64,000 nt of DNA from Saccopteryx bilineata (GCF_036850765.1 NC_089490.1:106634574-106698573), one strand, 5' to 3'. Positions 48,068 to 60,115 are shown, numbered from the stretch's first letter. Notes: generated by a model from the sequence alone, not told the origin. A program made the numbers and translations.

Positions 48068-49599
48068 CAAGGTCATTGACTTCTTGCCCAACAGAGCATT
48101 CATGCAATTTTGCTTCCAGAAATCCCAAAGATGTACCCACTCACTGTAAAAGTGACCACTCAATGCCATCATTTTGTGACCACTGGCTCTATCAATGTTA
48201 GGATTTTCATGTACCTAATGCATAACTGGGCTCAACCTAGAAATTGCCAAATTACTGTTGTCCATTGGATGGGGATAACATGTTGTACCTGTACACACAC
48301 AGTGGTTTAAAACCATTTCACTTAATCAATTATTTTGAAAATCTTTAGCTTCCAAATATTGAAGTACAATTTCAAATAAGTTTATCTGTGTAGGACTAAG
48401 AACTGGCACATGGAGGCTTCTTCGGGGCTGGCCAGACAATGTTCTGGCTGTCTGGTGACACTTGTAGGCTTTGGTTTATCCTGCATGTATATCTTGATGT
48501 TAAATTCAAGGTCAGAAATATTGTAAGGTCACTACCATCTACAGCATTGTCAACAAATATTATTGGATGTCTGTTATGGATATGAATGTTAGCAACTCTC
48601 ACCTACTCATATCTCCTGGTCAACATATAGGTGTGATCTTAACCCAATTCCCAAGCTAAATACAACCTGCTTCCAGCAAAGCCATATTAGTAAGCTTAGT
48701 TACTAAATTATACCACCTGGTCTGTCTGGGCTTTTGACCTCACAAAAGACTAGATCCTTGCAATAAGGCCCTCCTGTAGGTTCTCCAGGCAGAAAGCTAA
48801 AGACAGAATATGTAAATCCCGGCTTCTGCTCTCTGGGATGTGTGCATGTGTGTGTGCATGTGCATTCATGGGGGAGAGACACATCTGTCCCAGGGCCCAG
48901 GCTAGCTGTCTGCTTGAGTTGCTGTCACACTGTCTTTTTATCCTATGGAACAGTGTAGATGACCTTTCATATAGAAGCTGGGGAATTTAAAAATCATAGT
49001 CACTGCTGGTTGACTCAAAGAAGCAGTGTCCCAATAATGACCTGATCCCCTACCTGAGAATCTAAGTCACCTGTCCTGAGGTGGGTATCAGCTGTGGACC
49101 GCTGGTCCCCTGTGCTAGTGGCTGAGTCCTGCTCACTGTGTTGACATGCCCTGTTTTGCTTATAGGAGACCTACCCTTGGTTTTTTGTACTTCAGTGTTA
49201 TTTTATTTCTTCTCTGACTTTCATTCACCATGGGCTCCAAGGCAAATATTTGGCCTTAGTCTCTTGCCAGAGCCTTTTAGTGCTCAGTCTGGTCTGGCTC
49301 TGCTCTCTGTCCTGAGTACGTGGGACAAGTGCTTTCCAGCTGCTTTGCCCTCACCTGGGTCATGAACGGGTTCTAACCAATGTAATATGAATGGCAATGA
49401 TATGTGTCACTTCTCAACTGAAACATTTAAGAGCCAGTATCCCCTCCTCTCAATAAGTGACAGTTGTTATGCTTATGAGTACTACTAAGTGGAGAAATGT
49501 GAGGCCGTTCCTTACTGATGGGATGAGTTAAGAAAAAACGTGGAAGCAACAATCGGTTATCTGTTGCTTATGTCGAAAATGGAGAGAGATTAGGTTAAA

Positions 49600-49790
49600 T
49601 AGAATGAACACAGTAAGAGGGACTAAGGGTTGGAAAGGTCTAGAACTAGTGAACCTGGTTGTATTACTACCTCTTCCCCTGTTAGCTGTGTGTCTTTGGA
49701 CAAGTTCTTATTCTCCTCAAGGGTTAGTTTTCTCATCTGAAATGTTTAAGGCACATATGACAGCCCTACATGAGTATCATGAATACTAAC
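49600..49790 (+). repeat. MIR
   Basis: 'gctgtgtgtctttggacaag' and 'gggttagttttctcatctga' define it. Confidence 0.7.
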
Positions 49791-50768
49791 ATGCAAAATA
49801 ACTTTATAAGCCAAACAATGCTAAAAGAAACAACCCAACCTCTCTCCATTGCATTCAAAAACACTGTAGAAGAATAAGTATGTTTTGTCCTGAATTAGCC
49901 CATTTCTTCTACCCATCTATCTTTCTGTCTGTCCATCTATGTTAAATGAGTACCCACTAAGCATTTAAGAACCCAGGCAATGATGAGTTATTATTTTTTT
50001 GTGTGTGGGTAGAATGGCACTTTGAGGAATTCTGGCCTTAAGATGTATTGGATGAATTAGAATGGGGAGAGGCCAAAGGCAGTTCATTGGGAGAACATTG
50101 CAGTAGTTTAGGTGTGAAATGATGAAGCCTAAAGTGGGCAGCTGAGAAAAAGGTTGGAAAGAAAAAGAGGTTGATAACCATTGGTGATGTTACAAAAGCA
50201 AAACCCAACAGGCTCTCCAAATGGACCTTTTGCTCTTGTGTCTCTGATACAGTCTCAGGAAGAGTGGGGTATGGTAAAGCCAGCCAAGTCTTGACACTTT
50301 AAGCCTCGTGGTGAAGTCCATGATGGTCCTGGGTATCCAAGTGAAGTACTGGTGGTAATCTAGTGTGAGTTATAGCTTAGACTCTTTCACTCTTGTTGGC
50401 ACCTTGTCCCACCCCAAAACACCACATACCCATCTAAAACACACACCCCTCCCAAGGACCAATGTGAATTCTCAGTGATAACAAGCCAAAACTCATCATT
50501 GCAAAGCATTTCTCTCATGGTGGCATTCCTGTCTACCTCTCTCAAATTGCTCTCAAATCATGTGCTCTCCAGCCTATTTGAAATATGATATATGACTGTC
50601 CCCAAGCTTCACAAAGACCCAGGAATCTTTGGAATTACCATTAACAAGGGCCCAGTTAGGAGCCATTTTCTCCCCTTCTCTTTCTGAAAGAGGCAGCTGA
50701 CTGGATTCATTTCTCCAGCGAATTATTTTTGTCCATTCACCTTTACTACCTCCATGCAGATCTGATTT

Positions 50769-51124
50769 TTTTTTTCTTGTATTTTTCTGAAGCTGGAAAC
50801 AGGGAGGCAGTCAGACAGACTCCCGCATGCGCCTGACTGGGGATCCACCCGGCACGCCCACCAGGGGGCGATGCTCTGCCCATCTGGGGCGCCTCTCTGT
50901 TGCGACCAGAGCCACTCTAGCGCCTGAGGCAGAGGCCATGGAGCCATCCTCAGCGCCCGGGCCATCTTTGCTCCAATGGAGCCTTGGCTGTGGGAGGGGA
51001 AGAGAGAGACAGAGAGAAAGGAGAGGGGGAGGGGTGGAGAAGCAGATGGGCACTTCTCCTGTGTTGAACCTGGGACTTCCGCACGCCAGGCCGACGCTCT
51101 ACCACTGAGCCAATTGGCCAGGGC
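50769..51124 (-). mobile_element. GC-rich SINE forming the left half of a compound
   Basis: Slightly shortened copy (a gap near the B box at 51062). Its left flank GCAGATCTGATTT (50756-50768) is not repeated at its own right end but beyond the adjoining short SINE, at 51304-51316, so the two SINEs share one outer target duplication. Confidence 0.9.
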
Positions 51125-51303
51125 CAATTTTTTTTTTAATTTCTTCATTTTAGAGAAGAGAGAGAGAGAGAGAGAGAAAGGGAGGAGGAACAGGAGCTTC
51201 AACTCTCATATGTGCCTTAGACCAGTTAAGTGCAGGGTTTTGAACCAGCGACCTCAGCGTTCCAGGTCAATGTTTTATCCACTGCGCCACCACAGGTCAG
51301 GTC
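51125..51303 (-). mobile_element. short SINE forming the right half of a compound
   Basis: Short-type copy whose T-rich tail abuts the head of the GC-rich SINE. The outer duplication shows this one inserted first, or the pair moved together. Confidence 0.88.
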
Positions 51304-51406
51304 GCAGATCTGATTTAAAAAAATCCCAATACTAGTCTTATTAGAAACTCAGGTGTTTTGGGATCATGTTCAACCATTAACTTGACATAATTCCCCAAAA
51401 TTATTA

Positions 51407-51611
51407 TTATTATTTTTTAAATTAATTAATTAATTAATTAATTTATTCATTTTAGAGAGGAGGGGGGGAGAGAGAGAGAGAGAGAGAGAAGGGGGAGGAG
51501 CAGGAAGCATCAACTCCCATATGTGCCTTGACCAGGCAAGCCAGGGTTTTGAACCGGCAACCTCAGTGTTTCCAGGTTGACGCTTTATCCACTGCGCCAC
51601 CACAGGTCAGG
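51407..51611 (-). mobile_element. short tRNA-derived SINE
   Basis: Complete copy with a TTAA-repeat tail. The 14-bp duplication CCCCAAAATTATTA flanks it at 51393-51406 and 51612-51625. Confidence 0.93.
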
Positions 51612-51699
51612 CCCCAAAATTATTAAAACAGGTCCTTACATGGCTTTAAGTTTACCAACAAAATAGTTCATGAGTCTCAAACACCACCAGTGCTGACAG

Positions 51700-51850
51700 T
51701 TCTTTTTCATATAGTATATTATTATCTCATTTGATCTTTACAATAATCCTGGGAGGTAACCCGACTTCGTACTTTTATTCCTGTTTTAATACATGAAAAA
51801 ATTGATGTTCCCAGAAAGAAACGCCTAAGGTCTCTCAGCTAGTAAATGAT
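51700..51850 (-). repeat. MIR
   Basis: 'tctcatttgatctttacaat' and 'gggaggtaac' then 'ctcagctagtaaatg' give a reversed MIR. Confidence 0.65.
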
Positions 51851-52047
51851 TAATTAATTGCAAATAAGGGATCATACACTTTTGCAACCATCATGAGAGC
51901 CTTCTATGTTTAACCTAGAGCCCCCATTCCTTTGCAAAGCAAACAGAAATTATTTCACAATTGCGCTTAGGAACGATTTAAAATGTGTAAAGTGTTGGAA
52001 TTTGTTTTTATTTTCCATTCTCTAAGACCCCTTCCTGTTCAAATTGT

Positions 52048-52052
<5 letters not shown>

Positions 52053-52097
<45 letters not shown>
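52053..52097. repeat. (AG)n microsatellite
   Basis: About 22 AG units with one interruption, not attached to a SINE. Confidence 0.95.
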
Positions 52098-52764
52098 AGA
52101 GTTCAGCTGGCTGATCTGTGTGCTATTGAGGTTTTTGCTTAGAAAGGAAACCTGATCTCTGTCTAAGTGGCGCTAATGTGTGGGCTGAGAGCTACTACTG
52201 TAAATTCAGCCAGGGATTCATTAATGCCGCGAACCCCCTGGAGCGCCGCGGATGGGTGACCTGAAATAAAAGCATAACCAGGAAAGATAAGACTTCACGC
52301 ATGATATCCAGGACTCTTTCTGGTGATCTTCGAGATATCTTAAGTCAAGAGTACTTAGGGCCAGAAAGCCAGGAGTTGGGTGGGGAGGGAGAGACCACAC
52401 AAAGATTAAATGATACCACCCAATAGGTTCATGGCTTTTTGAAATTCTTTGGCAAATCTTTTTTTCTCCCCACTGTTCTCTTTGTTGGGAAGGGTTTTTG
52501 CACTCTTTTCTTTACTGGGAAAAATAGGTTGCTGTTTTTGAAATTACTGTGATGCCATCAGTAAGGCTGGTGAACTGCTGATTGGAACCTCATTGCTGGA
52601 AGTGAAACAGTTAAGTTTCTGACTTTGACATGGAGTGAGGAGTTGAGGTGGTGGAGGCCATGGCTCTGCTAGACTGGCCTTCTGGAAGCTTTTGCTTATG
52701 ATACCAAAGCTTTCTTAACAGAGATTCTTTAAAATCAGTTTTTATTATATTTTATTCCTCCCAA

Positions 52765-53155
52765 ACTACTGTAATGTGTTTGAGTCACCATAAAAAAAAA
52801 TGTCTCAGGCTTAAAAAACAGATATTTATTTTTGCATAGTTTTGGAGGCTGAAAGTCCAAGATCAAGGTGCTAGCAGGGTTATGTCTGGTGAGTCCTGTA
52901 TTCCTGGCTTGTAGACGTTCACTTTCTCTGTGTGTCCTCATATCGTCTCTGTGCAAGAGGCAATAAAGAGACCCCAGAGATAGAGAGTCATCTCTGGGGT
53001 CTCTTCCTTTTATTTTATAAGAACAATCTTATAGGTTTATGGGCTCACTCTTATGACTTCACTCTAAAGACCCTATATCTAACTACAGTCATATTGAGAA
53101 TTAGGGCTTTGAAATATGAAATTTGGGAGGACATAATTCAGTCCATGGTAACTAC
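52765..53155 (-). mobile_element. MaLR LTR with an inserted hairpin
   Basis: 'gttttggaggctgaaagtcc', 'gtgtcctcatatcgtctct' and 'gggaggacataattcagtcc' show a reversed MaLR LTR. A perfect 16-bp inverted repeat sits at 52966-53005 where the standard LTR has only one of the two arms. Confidence 0.7.
52966..53005. repeat. perfect 16-bp hairpin, 8-nt loop
   Basis: AAGAGACCCCAGAGAT (52966-52981) is the exact inverse of ATCTCTGGGGTCTCTT (52990-53005). Confidence 0.95.
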
Positions 53156-53432
53156 AAAGGCAAACACTTATTATAAAAAGATTAAAAAATATTGAACTAT
53201 AACAGAAAATGTTAATTGTCTCCTCTAACTGCTGCTTGTCCAGCCAGGTGACCAGTTGGTAGGTATGTCTCCATAACTTTCTTTTCCTCATACAAACACA
53301 TAGAACATTTTGCTTTTATAATAGTGAGGTTATTTTATGTATATTACTGTGTAACATGCTTTCTAATTGACTAACATTAAGTTCATTTTAAAAAATGTAT
53401 TGGATTTCTCATTGCTGTCCATGGCTGTAGAG

Positions 53433-54118
53433 CAAGGATTCTTAACTGGGGTTTGGGAACTGCTAAAAATCTATGGGTAGAAATCAGGAGGGGAGGTCCA
53501 TGAACTTGACTGGGTAAATAATTGTGTCTTGATTATCACTCATCTGTAACTGAAATTCGGTGTGTCTTTTGACTAAGACTATAGACAGATATAGTCAATA
53601 ATATGCTAATAACTATGCACAGTGTCAGATAGGTACAAGGTTTATTAGGATGATCTCTTAGTAAGTTATATAATGTCTAATTACTGGGGTGTACCCCTGA
53701 AACTAATATAATAATGTATGTCGACTGTAATTGAAAATTAAAAAAAATAAATATCTAGAAAAATGAAAAAATATATAGACAAAAAACCGTAGTTGTATTA
53801 GCAAGATTCTCAGATATTTTCATAGGGTTACATTTTTGTAGCCATCTCAAAATATGCTGTATGCTTTATATTGTAATAGTGATCAGATCTGCTTAATGGG
53901 ATGTATTATTTAATGTGTTAATTATCATGTACCTGTTGCTATATTTTAAATTTGTTTTTATATAATGTTTTTGATAATATTTCAATGTAATTGGTTTAAA
54001 AAAATTATTCTGTAGATTTTTTCCCTCCAAGTATTTAAAAACAGAATTTTGAGAAGTGACTCCTAGTCCTCACCGGACTGCCAGGGGGGTCCACTGCACA
54101 AAACAGGTCAAGAACGCC
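53433..54118. mobile_element. ancient Charlie-like hAT element
   Basis: The left end 'caaggattcttaactgggg' and the right end 'aaaacaggtcaagaacgcc' are degenerate inverted repeats, with 'ggtccatgaacttg' and 'gtaactgaaattcgg' inside as in old mammalian Charlie elements. A L1-like 3' end interrupts it. No target duplication is readable. Confidence 0.55.
53638..53760 (+). mobile_element. L1-like 3' end
   Basis: 'taagttatataatgtctaat', 'gtacccctgaaactaatata' and 'gtcgactgtaattgaaaatt' then A-rich tail fit a truncated L1 3' terminus on +. Confidence 0.5.
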
Positions 54119-54299
54119 TACTTTAAAGGCAAGGCTTAAATTTCCTTGGTGGACATATGATAGTCTCTTTCCTTGTTACTTTGTTGTCTACCAACAAGAG
54201 GAAGTTCATAAGGAAGAAGAAGCGTGCAGGCCTTGAAGTAAGCCCTTCTCTCAGGCTGGTCTGGGGACTGAGAAGTTCAGATAAAAAAAGGAGCAAATA

Positions 54300-54717
54300 T
54301 GGCCCTGGTCGGTTGGCTCAGTGGTAGAGCGTCAGCCTGGAGTGAGGGAGTCCCAGGTTTGATTCCGGGCCAGGGCACACAGGAGAGGCGCCCATCTGCT
54401 TCTCCACCCCTCCCCCTCTCCTTCCTCTCTGTCTCTCTCTTCCCCTTCTGCAACGAGGCTCCATTGGAGCAAAGATGGCCCAGGCGCTGGGGATGGCTCC
54501 TTGGCCTCTGCCCCAGGTGCTAGAATGGCTCTGGTCGCAACAGAGCGACGCCCTGGAGGGGCAGAGCATCGCCCCCTGGTGGGCAGAGCATTGCCCCCTG
54601 GTGGGCGTGCCGGGTGGATCCCAGTCGGCCGCATGCGGGAGTCTGTCTGACTATCTCTCCCTGTTTCCAGCTTCAGAAAAATACAAAAAAAAAATAAATA
54701 AATAAATAAAAAAAAGG
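54300..54717 (+). mobile_element. tRNA-derived SINE, GC-rich type, sense copy
   Basis: The only + strand copy of this type: head 'ggttggctcagtggtagagc' (A box) and 'ggtttgattccgggcc' (B box) at the left, A-rich tail at the right. GAGCAAATA flanks it at 54291-54299 and 54718-54726. The head folds like a tRNA promoter region but is not a tRNA gene. Confidence 0.93.
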
Positions 54718-54726
54718 GAGCAAATA

Positions 54727-55842
54727 CTGAACTTTCAATAGTCCACACTTCTCAATTGGCATAAAGAAGCACTCAAACACATTCAGATTCCAAATCTCTT
54801 CCTGTAGAGACTCCTTGGCCAAAGTAGAAAAGAGAACCATCTCTCTTTTAGATCCTCCTGACTCACAGTTTGACGCTGATCACAGCCTTTGTCTTCCTAC
54901 TCTCTCCCAACTCTAAGCCACTTTTGCCTGTACCTCATACTCCCTCCGATTGGCTCCTCTTCCTTGCTGGCCTACCAGAATTCTCTTAGACTCAGTTGTC
55001 TCTTAAAGTCAAAGCTCCCTCAGATCAGACAAAACCCCTTCCTACTGGGTGCAAGCCCTGGTCTCTCTCTGAGCTGAGAGCCCAGGCAGGATGGGGACAA
55101 ATTTTCAGAGGAATTTAGAATAATCTTATGACTGTGTAATGCGGGCTCATGGGTCTCTATTAGTGTGTTAGTAGGTGGATGGAGAGGCTAAGGAATGAAT
55201 GGAGAAAGTAGTGTTGGAAGCTCTCAAGGATGATTTAAAGCACTCAGACTTTCATGGGAAATCAGAAGTGTTTAGAAAAGCTGTAAATGTTGAATAAGGT
55301 CTCTTGGAGCCTCTCCCCAACATCATTTTCCCTGTGAATGTAGATTAGACTCTAATCCAGTTGCAAGGAAAGAAGGATGAGTATTCTGGAGACTTTAGGA
55401 TTAGGCTCATTACAGCGTTAGACAGCATTCAGGAGGGGATCAAGAAGACAGGAGACCTCTTTTCTCTCTGTAAAAAAATAAGTGGTGTTAAGCCAGAAAT
55501 CGGGTATTTAATACATAAGTGTAGACTAGAATAGGAAATAACCCCACTGCCAGAACTCTGACACCTGCTGAGCATTTGAAAAATAGTTTAGGATGAAAAC
55601 GAAGTAGAAACCTGAATAAATTTATGGCCTTGCAGATAAAACATTTTGATGTTCCCATCTCAGTCATTCAACTCCAAGAATGGAATCTCTTGATAAAGAT
55701 GGTTATAGATATCATAAGCAGAAAGGACATTGGAAAAGAACTGCCATGTCTTGGCTAAGAAAACTGAGAAACTATTTAGAAAAGAAAATGATGCACTGAG
55801 AAGGCGCTCTGAGGGTCTGTTGAGCAGAAATTTCTCTCAAGA
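54727..55842. other. unassigned sequence
   Basis: 54860-55060 is pyrimidine-rich and may be L2-like. Nothing else was recognised. Confidence 0.3.
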
Positions 55843-55854
55843 TTAAAGGAATTT

Positions 55855-56033
55855 CCTGACCTGTGGTGGTGCAGTGGATAAAGCATTGACCTGGAATGCT
55901 GAAGTTACGGTTTGAAACCCTGGCTTCCATGGTCAAGGCACAAGTAGGAGTTGATGCTTCCTGCTCCTCCCTTCTCTCTCTCTCTCTCTCTCTCTCCTTT
56001 CCAAAATGAATAAATAAAATCATAGAAAAAATT
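55855..56033 (+). mobile_element. short tRNA-derived SINE, sense copy
   Basis: Head 'ctgacctgtggtggtgcagt', (CT)n body and 'aatgaataaataaaat' tail. TTAAAGGA(A/G)TTT flanks it at 55843-55854 and 56034-56045. Confidence 0.92.
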
Positions 56034-56155
56034 TTAAAGGAGTTTACTGATTGATTTATTTCAAATAAGTTCTTATATCAATTGAATATTCAAAAAAATT
56101 CCAGAAATTAAGAAAGCCAAACTAATGCTTTTGTTAAAAATATATTCTGCTAGAC

Positions 56156-56487
56156 CAGGGGTCCCCAAACTTTTTACATAGGGGGCCAGTTCACTGTCCC
56201 TCAGACCATTGGAGGGCCGGACTATAAAAAAAAACTATGAACAAATCCCTATGCACACTGCACAGATCTTATTTTAAAGTAAAAAAAACAAAACGGGAAC
56301 AAATACAATATTTAAAATAAAGAACAAGTAAATTTAAATCAACCAACTGACCAGTATTTTAATGGGAACTATGCTCCTCTCACTGACCACCAATGAAAGA
56401 GGTGCCCCTTCCGGAAGTGCGGCGGGGCCGGATAAATGGCCTCAGGGGGCCGCATGCGGCCCGCGGGCCGTAGTTTGGGGACCCCTG
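56156..56487. mobile_element. non-autonomous hAT element, complete, 332 bp
   Basis: Starts CAGGGGTCCCCAAACT and ends with the exact inverse AGTTTGGGGACCCCTG. The perfect 8-bp duplication TGCTAGAC stands at 56148-56155 and 56488-56495. The right half is CpG-rich ('gccgcatgcggcccgcgg'), so it is little decayed. Confidence 0.94.
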
Positions 56488-56495
56488 TGCTAGAC

Positions 56496-57059
56496 TCTTA
56501 ACTCAAATGGTTTAAGAGTCCAAGTTCAGATACCTTAGGTAAAATTTTGTTTGTGAAACTATAATAGTTTGTTATTTTTGGTTTACTGAAAAAGGTATTT
56601 CTTCTCTGGCTTATCGTAGTAAAATATGACAGAAGATAAAGATTTTATTCTACTTGGGTATGTTTTTAAACTTATTGATCAGGTAAGCTAGCATTTTTTA
56701 TATTTAATGCTTATAGTTATGAAAAATGAAAGCTTGTGTTGGTGTATTCCAAAATTTTAATTTTGACAATAGTTATATTTTATAGTATGTCAGGTAAAAA
56801 ATTCATTTCCAAGATCTTTAGGACAGATACTAAATTGAGTTAATTCATGGATTCTCACTGGGTGACTAGACAACTTCCAAGTAAGATAGAGTGCCGTGAA
56901 AGGTCCGGGACAGGGCTCCTCAAGATGTGCCAGATTAGGGTGTGAATGACTTTGAGCTGAAGACACTTGAGACCCTGTGGACTCACCTGAAACTTATACC
57001 TTTCTCTTAAAAAGTTTGAATTTGGGGCCTTAGACATATTAAGAGTTATCACTAGAAAT
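56496..57059. other. unassigned sequence upstream of the LTR end
   Basis: AT-rich; it may include the 5' part of the LTR, whose start I cannot place. Confidence 0.3.
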
Positions 57060-57373
57060 AACTTTTAATGTACTATCTGCAGAGCAGAGCAAACTTGGAA
57101 TTACTGAACATTGCTCTTCTTAATTTCTGGCAAATGTCCTTTCTCTCCTGTGCAGCTCTAAAATGAGTCTTACCTCAGCCTTAGCTCAGAATGCCATATA
57201 TACCTCATTTTAATTTTCTGTCTTAGAACCTCTCTTGTATGTGGGATTCCCAAACAGACATATGAATTAAATTTGGTCGTTTTATCTTGTTAGTCTGTCT
57301 CTCATGTTGATTTAATTACTAGACCAGCAGAAAAAACCTTGAAGGGTAGAAGAAAGTTTCTTTCTCTCCCACA
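57060..57373 (+). mobile_element. 3' part of an endogenous retrovirus LTR (class I type)
   Basis: An ATTAAA signal at 57266-57271, a T/C-rich R-U5-like stretch, 'ctcatgttgatttaattac', and a terminal CA at 57372-57373 directly before a primer-binding site define the 3' boundary. The left boundary is arbitrary because no TG start or matching second LTR was found. Confidence 0.6.
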
Positions 57374-57375
57374 GT

Positions 57376-57393
57376 TGGTGCCGCGGGCAGGAT
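57376..57393 (+). other. retroviral primer-binding site
   Basis: TGGTGCCG begins two bases after the LTR end, the standard place for tRNA priming. The first eight bases fit a histidine-tRNA-type site; the rest has diverged or belongs to another tRNA. Confidence 0.5.
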
Positions 57394-58720
57394 ACATCAC
57401 CGTCTGGACATTGCTCACTGCCCTGGGACTCTAACATAGGCTGTCAAAAAGAAAAAAAAAAAGGTAAGAATTATTTCCAGGTCAGATTTCTGGACCAACA
57501 CCTGCATAGTTTGGTAAAATTAGAGTAGTTGGAATCCTTTACTAAATTTGGTTTAGCAGAAGAAAATATTAGTGGAAATAGTTCCTTGGGCTGAGTGACT
57601 CTTGGTATGAATACTCATGGGTGTTGTTAATTCTGTTTTTCTCTGTTTCTGTGTGGTGTCTCCCCTTTTGCTTTGTCACATGTGCAGAGAACTTGGCCTT
57701 TGTACACAGTGAGGATATTTTCTCTCTGGCTTCCACCATTTGGAGGGTACATTTTCTGGAGTGCACCTTGCTGGCCAGTCAAATAGACTGGGGACTCTGG
57801 GCAACCATAACCAGTGGAACAGAAGCACAGGGGTTTCCCTGGGGCTTACGGCTGGGTCAGCTGTTACCAGTAAGTCAGAAGCATAGCATGCTACCTGGAG
57901 CTTGTGATGGACATCTCTTTGTCTTTTTGTCTGACAATGCCAGGCTCTCAAGAGAGTTTTCCGTGTTTATCCATCCTCTTCCAGAGATGGTAAAACAGGG
58001 CCCTTTTGTTATTGTTTTCTGCCAGTCAGAGGATGCCCATGTATCTGGTGGGCAGCTTAGGGAATCTAAACACCCTATTCTGTTCAAGGGGATATGGTAG
58101 GCGTGGGGGAGAGAATACAGAATTCCCCATGTTTTGGAATGGCTGTTCCTAACTCTGGGACTGAATTTTCTAGATCTTGTGCTTTGTCTTTGGTTAAGCC
58201 ATAAAAAGGTTTATTGGTTTGAGTTGCTGTTAAGATCCTACTCATCAAGGCCAGAATGATGAATTTTTTGAATTGAAAAAACTTTTAAATTGAAAAGAAT
58301 TTTTTTTTCTTTTCATAAGATGGAAGGACAGAAATGAGAACAAAAATCAAAGTTAACCAGACCCCTTCCAATTTGCCTTCAGATATTGTAAGAAATGGGA
58401 ACATCAGAAGTACTAATGTCCTGTACTTAGGAAGAAAAAGAAAAAAATGGCAAAATCTTATTAAAGACAACCTATATATTTTATGTCCTAAGAACTTGGC
58501 TTGGTAATCATCAGGATGTAGGTTCCAAAATGTGACCAGATAGAAATGTGAGCTATAAACTCCATTTCCAGCGAGGGTCCGACCAAACTGCTGTCAGCCC
58601 ACTGGGAAAGTATAACCTAAAACTACAATGGCAATTATGAGGAACATTCCAATTAGATTAGATCATTTAAAAGTACACTTAAAAGGAAGGGCTTCTAAAT
58701 CAAATAAACAGAAATGAGAT
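57394..58720 (+). pseudogene. decayed class I retroviral leader / internal sequence
   Basis: Downstream of the primer site a good splice donor (AAG|GTAAGAA at 57463-57464) lies where a leader donor is expected. A 159-codon + frame at 57621-58100 shows no retroviral domain that I recognise and is probably incidental leader sequence. No Gag start can be supported on this strand. Confidence 0.4.
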
Positions 58721-58800
58721 ACCTATTTTTTTTCTGTTTTCATGTACTATAAATTAGTGATAAAGTATTATTACTAAGCATTCAGCAGTTGCTTTCACTA

Positions 58801-58980
58801 CTTTTTTTTTTTAAAGACTTTATTTTATTCAATTTAGAGAGAGAGAAAGAAAGAGAAAGGGGAAGGAGTAGAAAACATCAACTCCCATATGTGCCTTGAC
58901 CAGGCAAGCCCCAGGTTTTGAACTAGTGACCTCAGCATTACAGGTTGATGCTTTATCCACTGTGCCACCACAGGTCAGGT
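58801..58980 (-). mobile_element. short tRNA-derived SINE
   Basis: T-rich tail, GA-rich zone, 'tatgtgccttgaccaggc' and reversed head 'ctttatccactgtgccacc'. No target duplication was seen. Confidence 0.85.
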
Positions 58981-59925
58981 GAGATGTCCTTTTTTAAATT
59001 GGCATGTAAGGGCCTTTATAAGGCTTCAAAAATTCAAAAATAGTTTTTTGAAAGATTTGTTTTAAAAGGCTAATTAGATAATAGTTAGATACCTAAAGTA
59101 AAAGACAATAAGACCAACATTATCCCTTACAGGCAATAGTCCTTAGATATATTTTACTTCCTGGTCTAAGGCCACTCTAAAGTCTATATTGGAGTGGGTT
59201 TGTTAAACCCAGGGAAGAGCCTCACAATTTTTTGTAAATGGGTTATCTCTTGAGCTGAGTGAGAGAGGGAAATAAAATTTTATGGTCTTTCCTTTCCCAA
59301 ATCCAAACTAATTGGTTATTGATCTTTTTTTCTTTAAGGGAGAGCTATTGTCTGTGTCCTAAGGGCCTGGTTGGCTCTCTGTTGGCCTGGGACATGCGGG
59401 CTGCCAGCCCTTTCTCTGGCTGTCAGAGGGGATAACTCTGGCAGCTAGTAACCTTTGCACCCTTATTGGGTCCATGGCATTGTTTAATACCGCCAGAGAT
59501 ATTTACTGTCCCGGCTGAAACCTGACAAGACACTCAAAAGGATTTAATAACTATGATCAGAAATATAACTATGTACCCAGAGGGAAAGAAGCTAATTAGA
59601 GATGATGTAGTTGGATGGGTAGATCAACCTATGATGTCACTTTAGTTACAATGGAGTTCTTTGGAAATTGGGAGCAATTGTTCTTATCTTACAAATCTTT
59701 GCAAAACCATAACTGGGGGTTTAGAAGCAGTTCAAAGCTCTCCTACCTTGACCATCCTTAATTCCTAAGACTGAAGAAACAAATAGGAAATGAGAGTTAT
59801 TGTCTTCTCCAAAAATGTTAATAAGAAAAAGCTTTAGCCATATGAACAGATAAACTTATTCCAAATATTCTTTTATAACTAGTGAATTTTAACATTAACA
59901 TACCTGCCTCACGACAGTAATTTTA

Positions 59926-59969
59926 TTTATTTTAAAAAATTTTAGTTGATTTTATTGAGAGAGGAATGA

Positions 59970-60002
<33 letters not shown>

Positions 60003-60115
60003 GACAGACAGGAACATCGGTTTGCTCCTGTATGTGGCCTTGACTGGAAATGGAACTAGCACTCTCTGTGCTTCGGGATGATGCTCTCACCCACTGAGCC
60101 ATCCGGCCAGGACGT
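59926..60115 (-). mobile_element. short tRNA-derived SINE, variant head
   Basis: Reversed head 'ctcacccactgagccatcc', same variant as at 12.2 kb. The 18-bp duplication CTCA(C/T)GACAGTAATTTTA flanks it at 59908-59925 and 60116-60133. Confidence 0.92.

Larger units (their letters stand above)
45992..50755. other. long stretch without a recognised gene
   Basis: MIRs are at 46080-46190, 47740-47900 and 49600-49790. Two copies of a 21-bp unit sit at 48025-48067. The segment 49950-50300 resembles the ancient repeat of 7.3 kb. A fair acceptor (TGCCCTGTTTTGCTTATAG, ending 49166) precedes an open frame with no known family. GC-rich sequence at 47.3-47.7 kb has no CpG-island character that I could establish by eye. 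Confidence 0.35.

Noticed and set aside
54300..54380. tRNA gene
   Set aside because: A and B boxes are present, but this is the head of a SINE with body, tail and target duplication; the same head recurs at about 25 places.
57621..58100. 159-codon + frame as a retroviral envelope or Gag
   Set aside because: No signal, cleavage, zinc-knuckle or transmembrane motif of those proteins is visible, and the position just after the leader donor fits non-coding leader.
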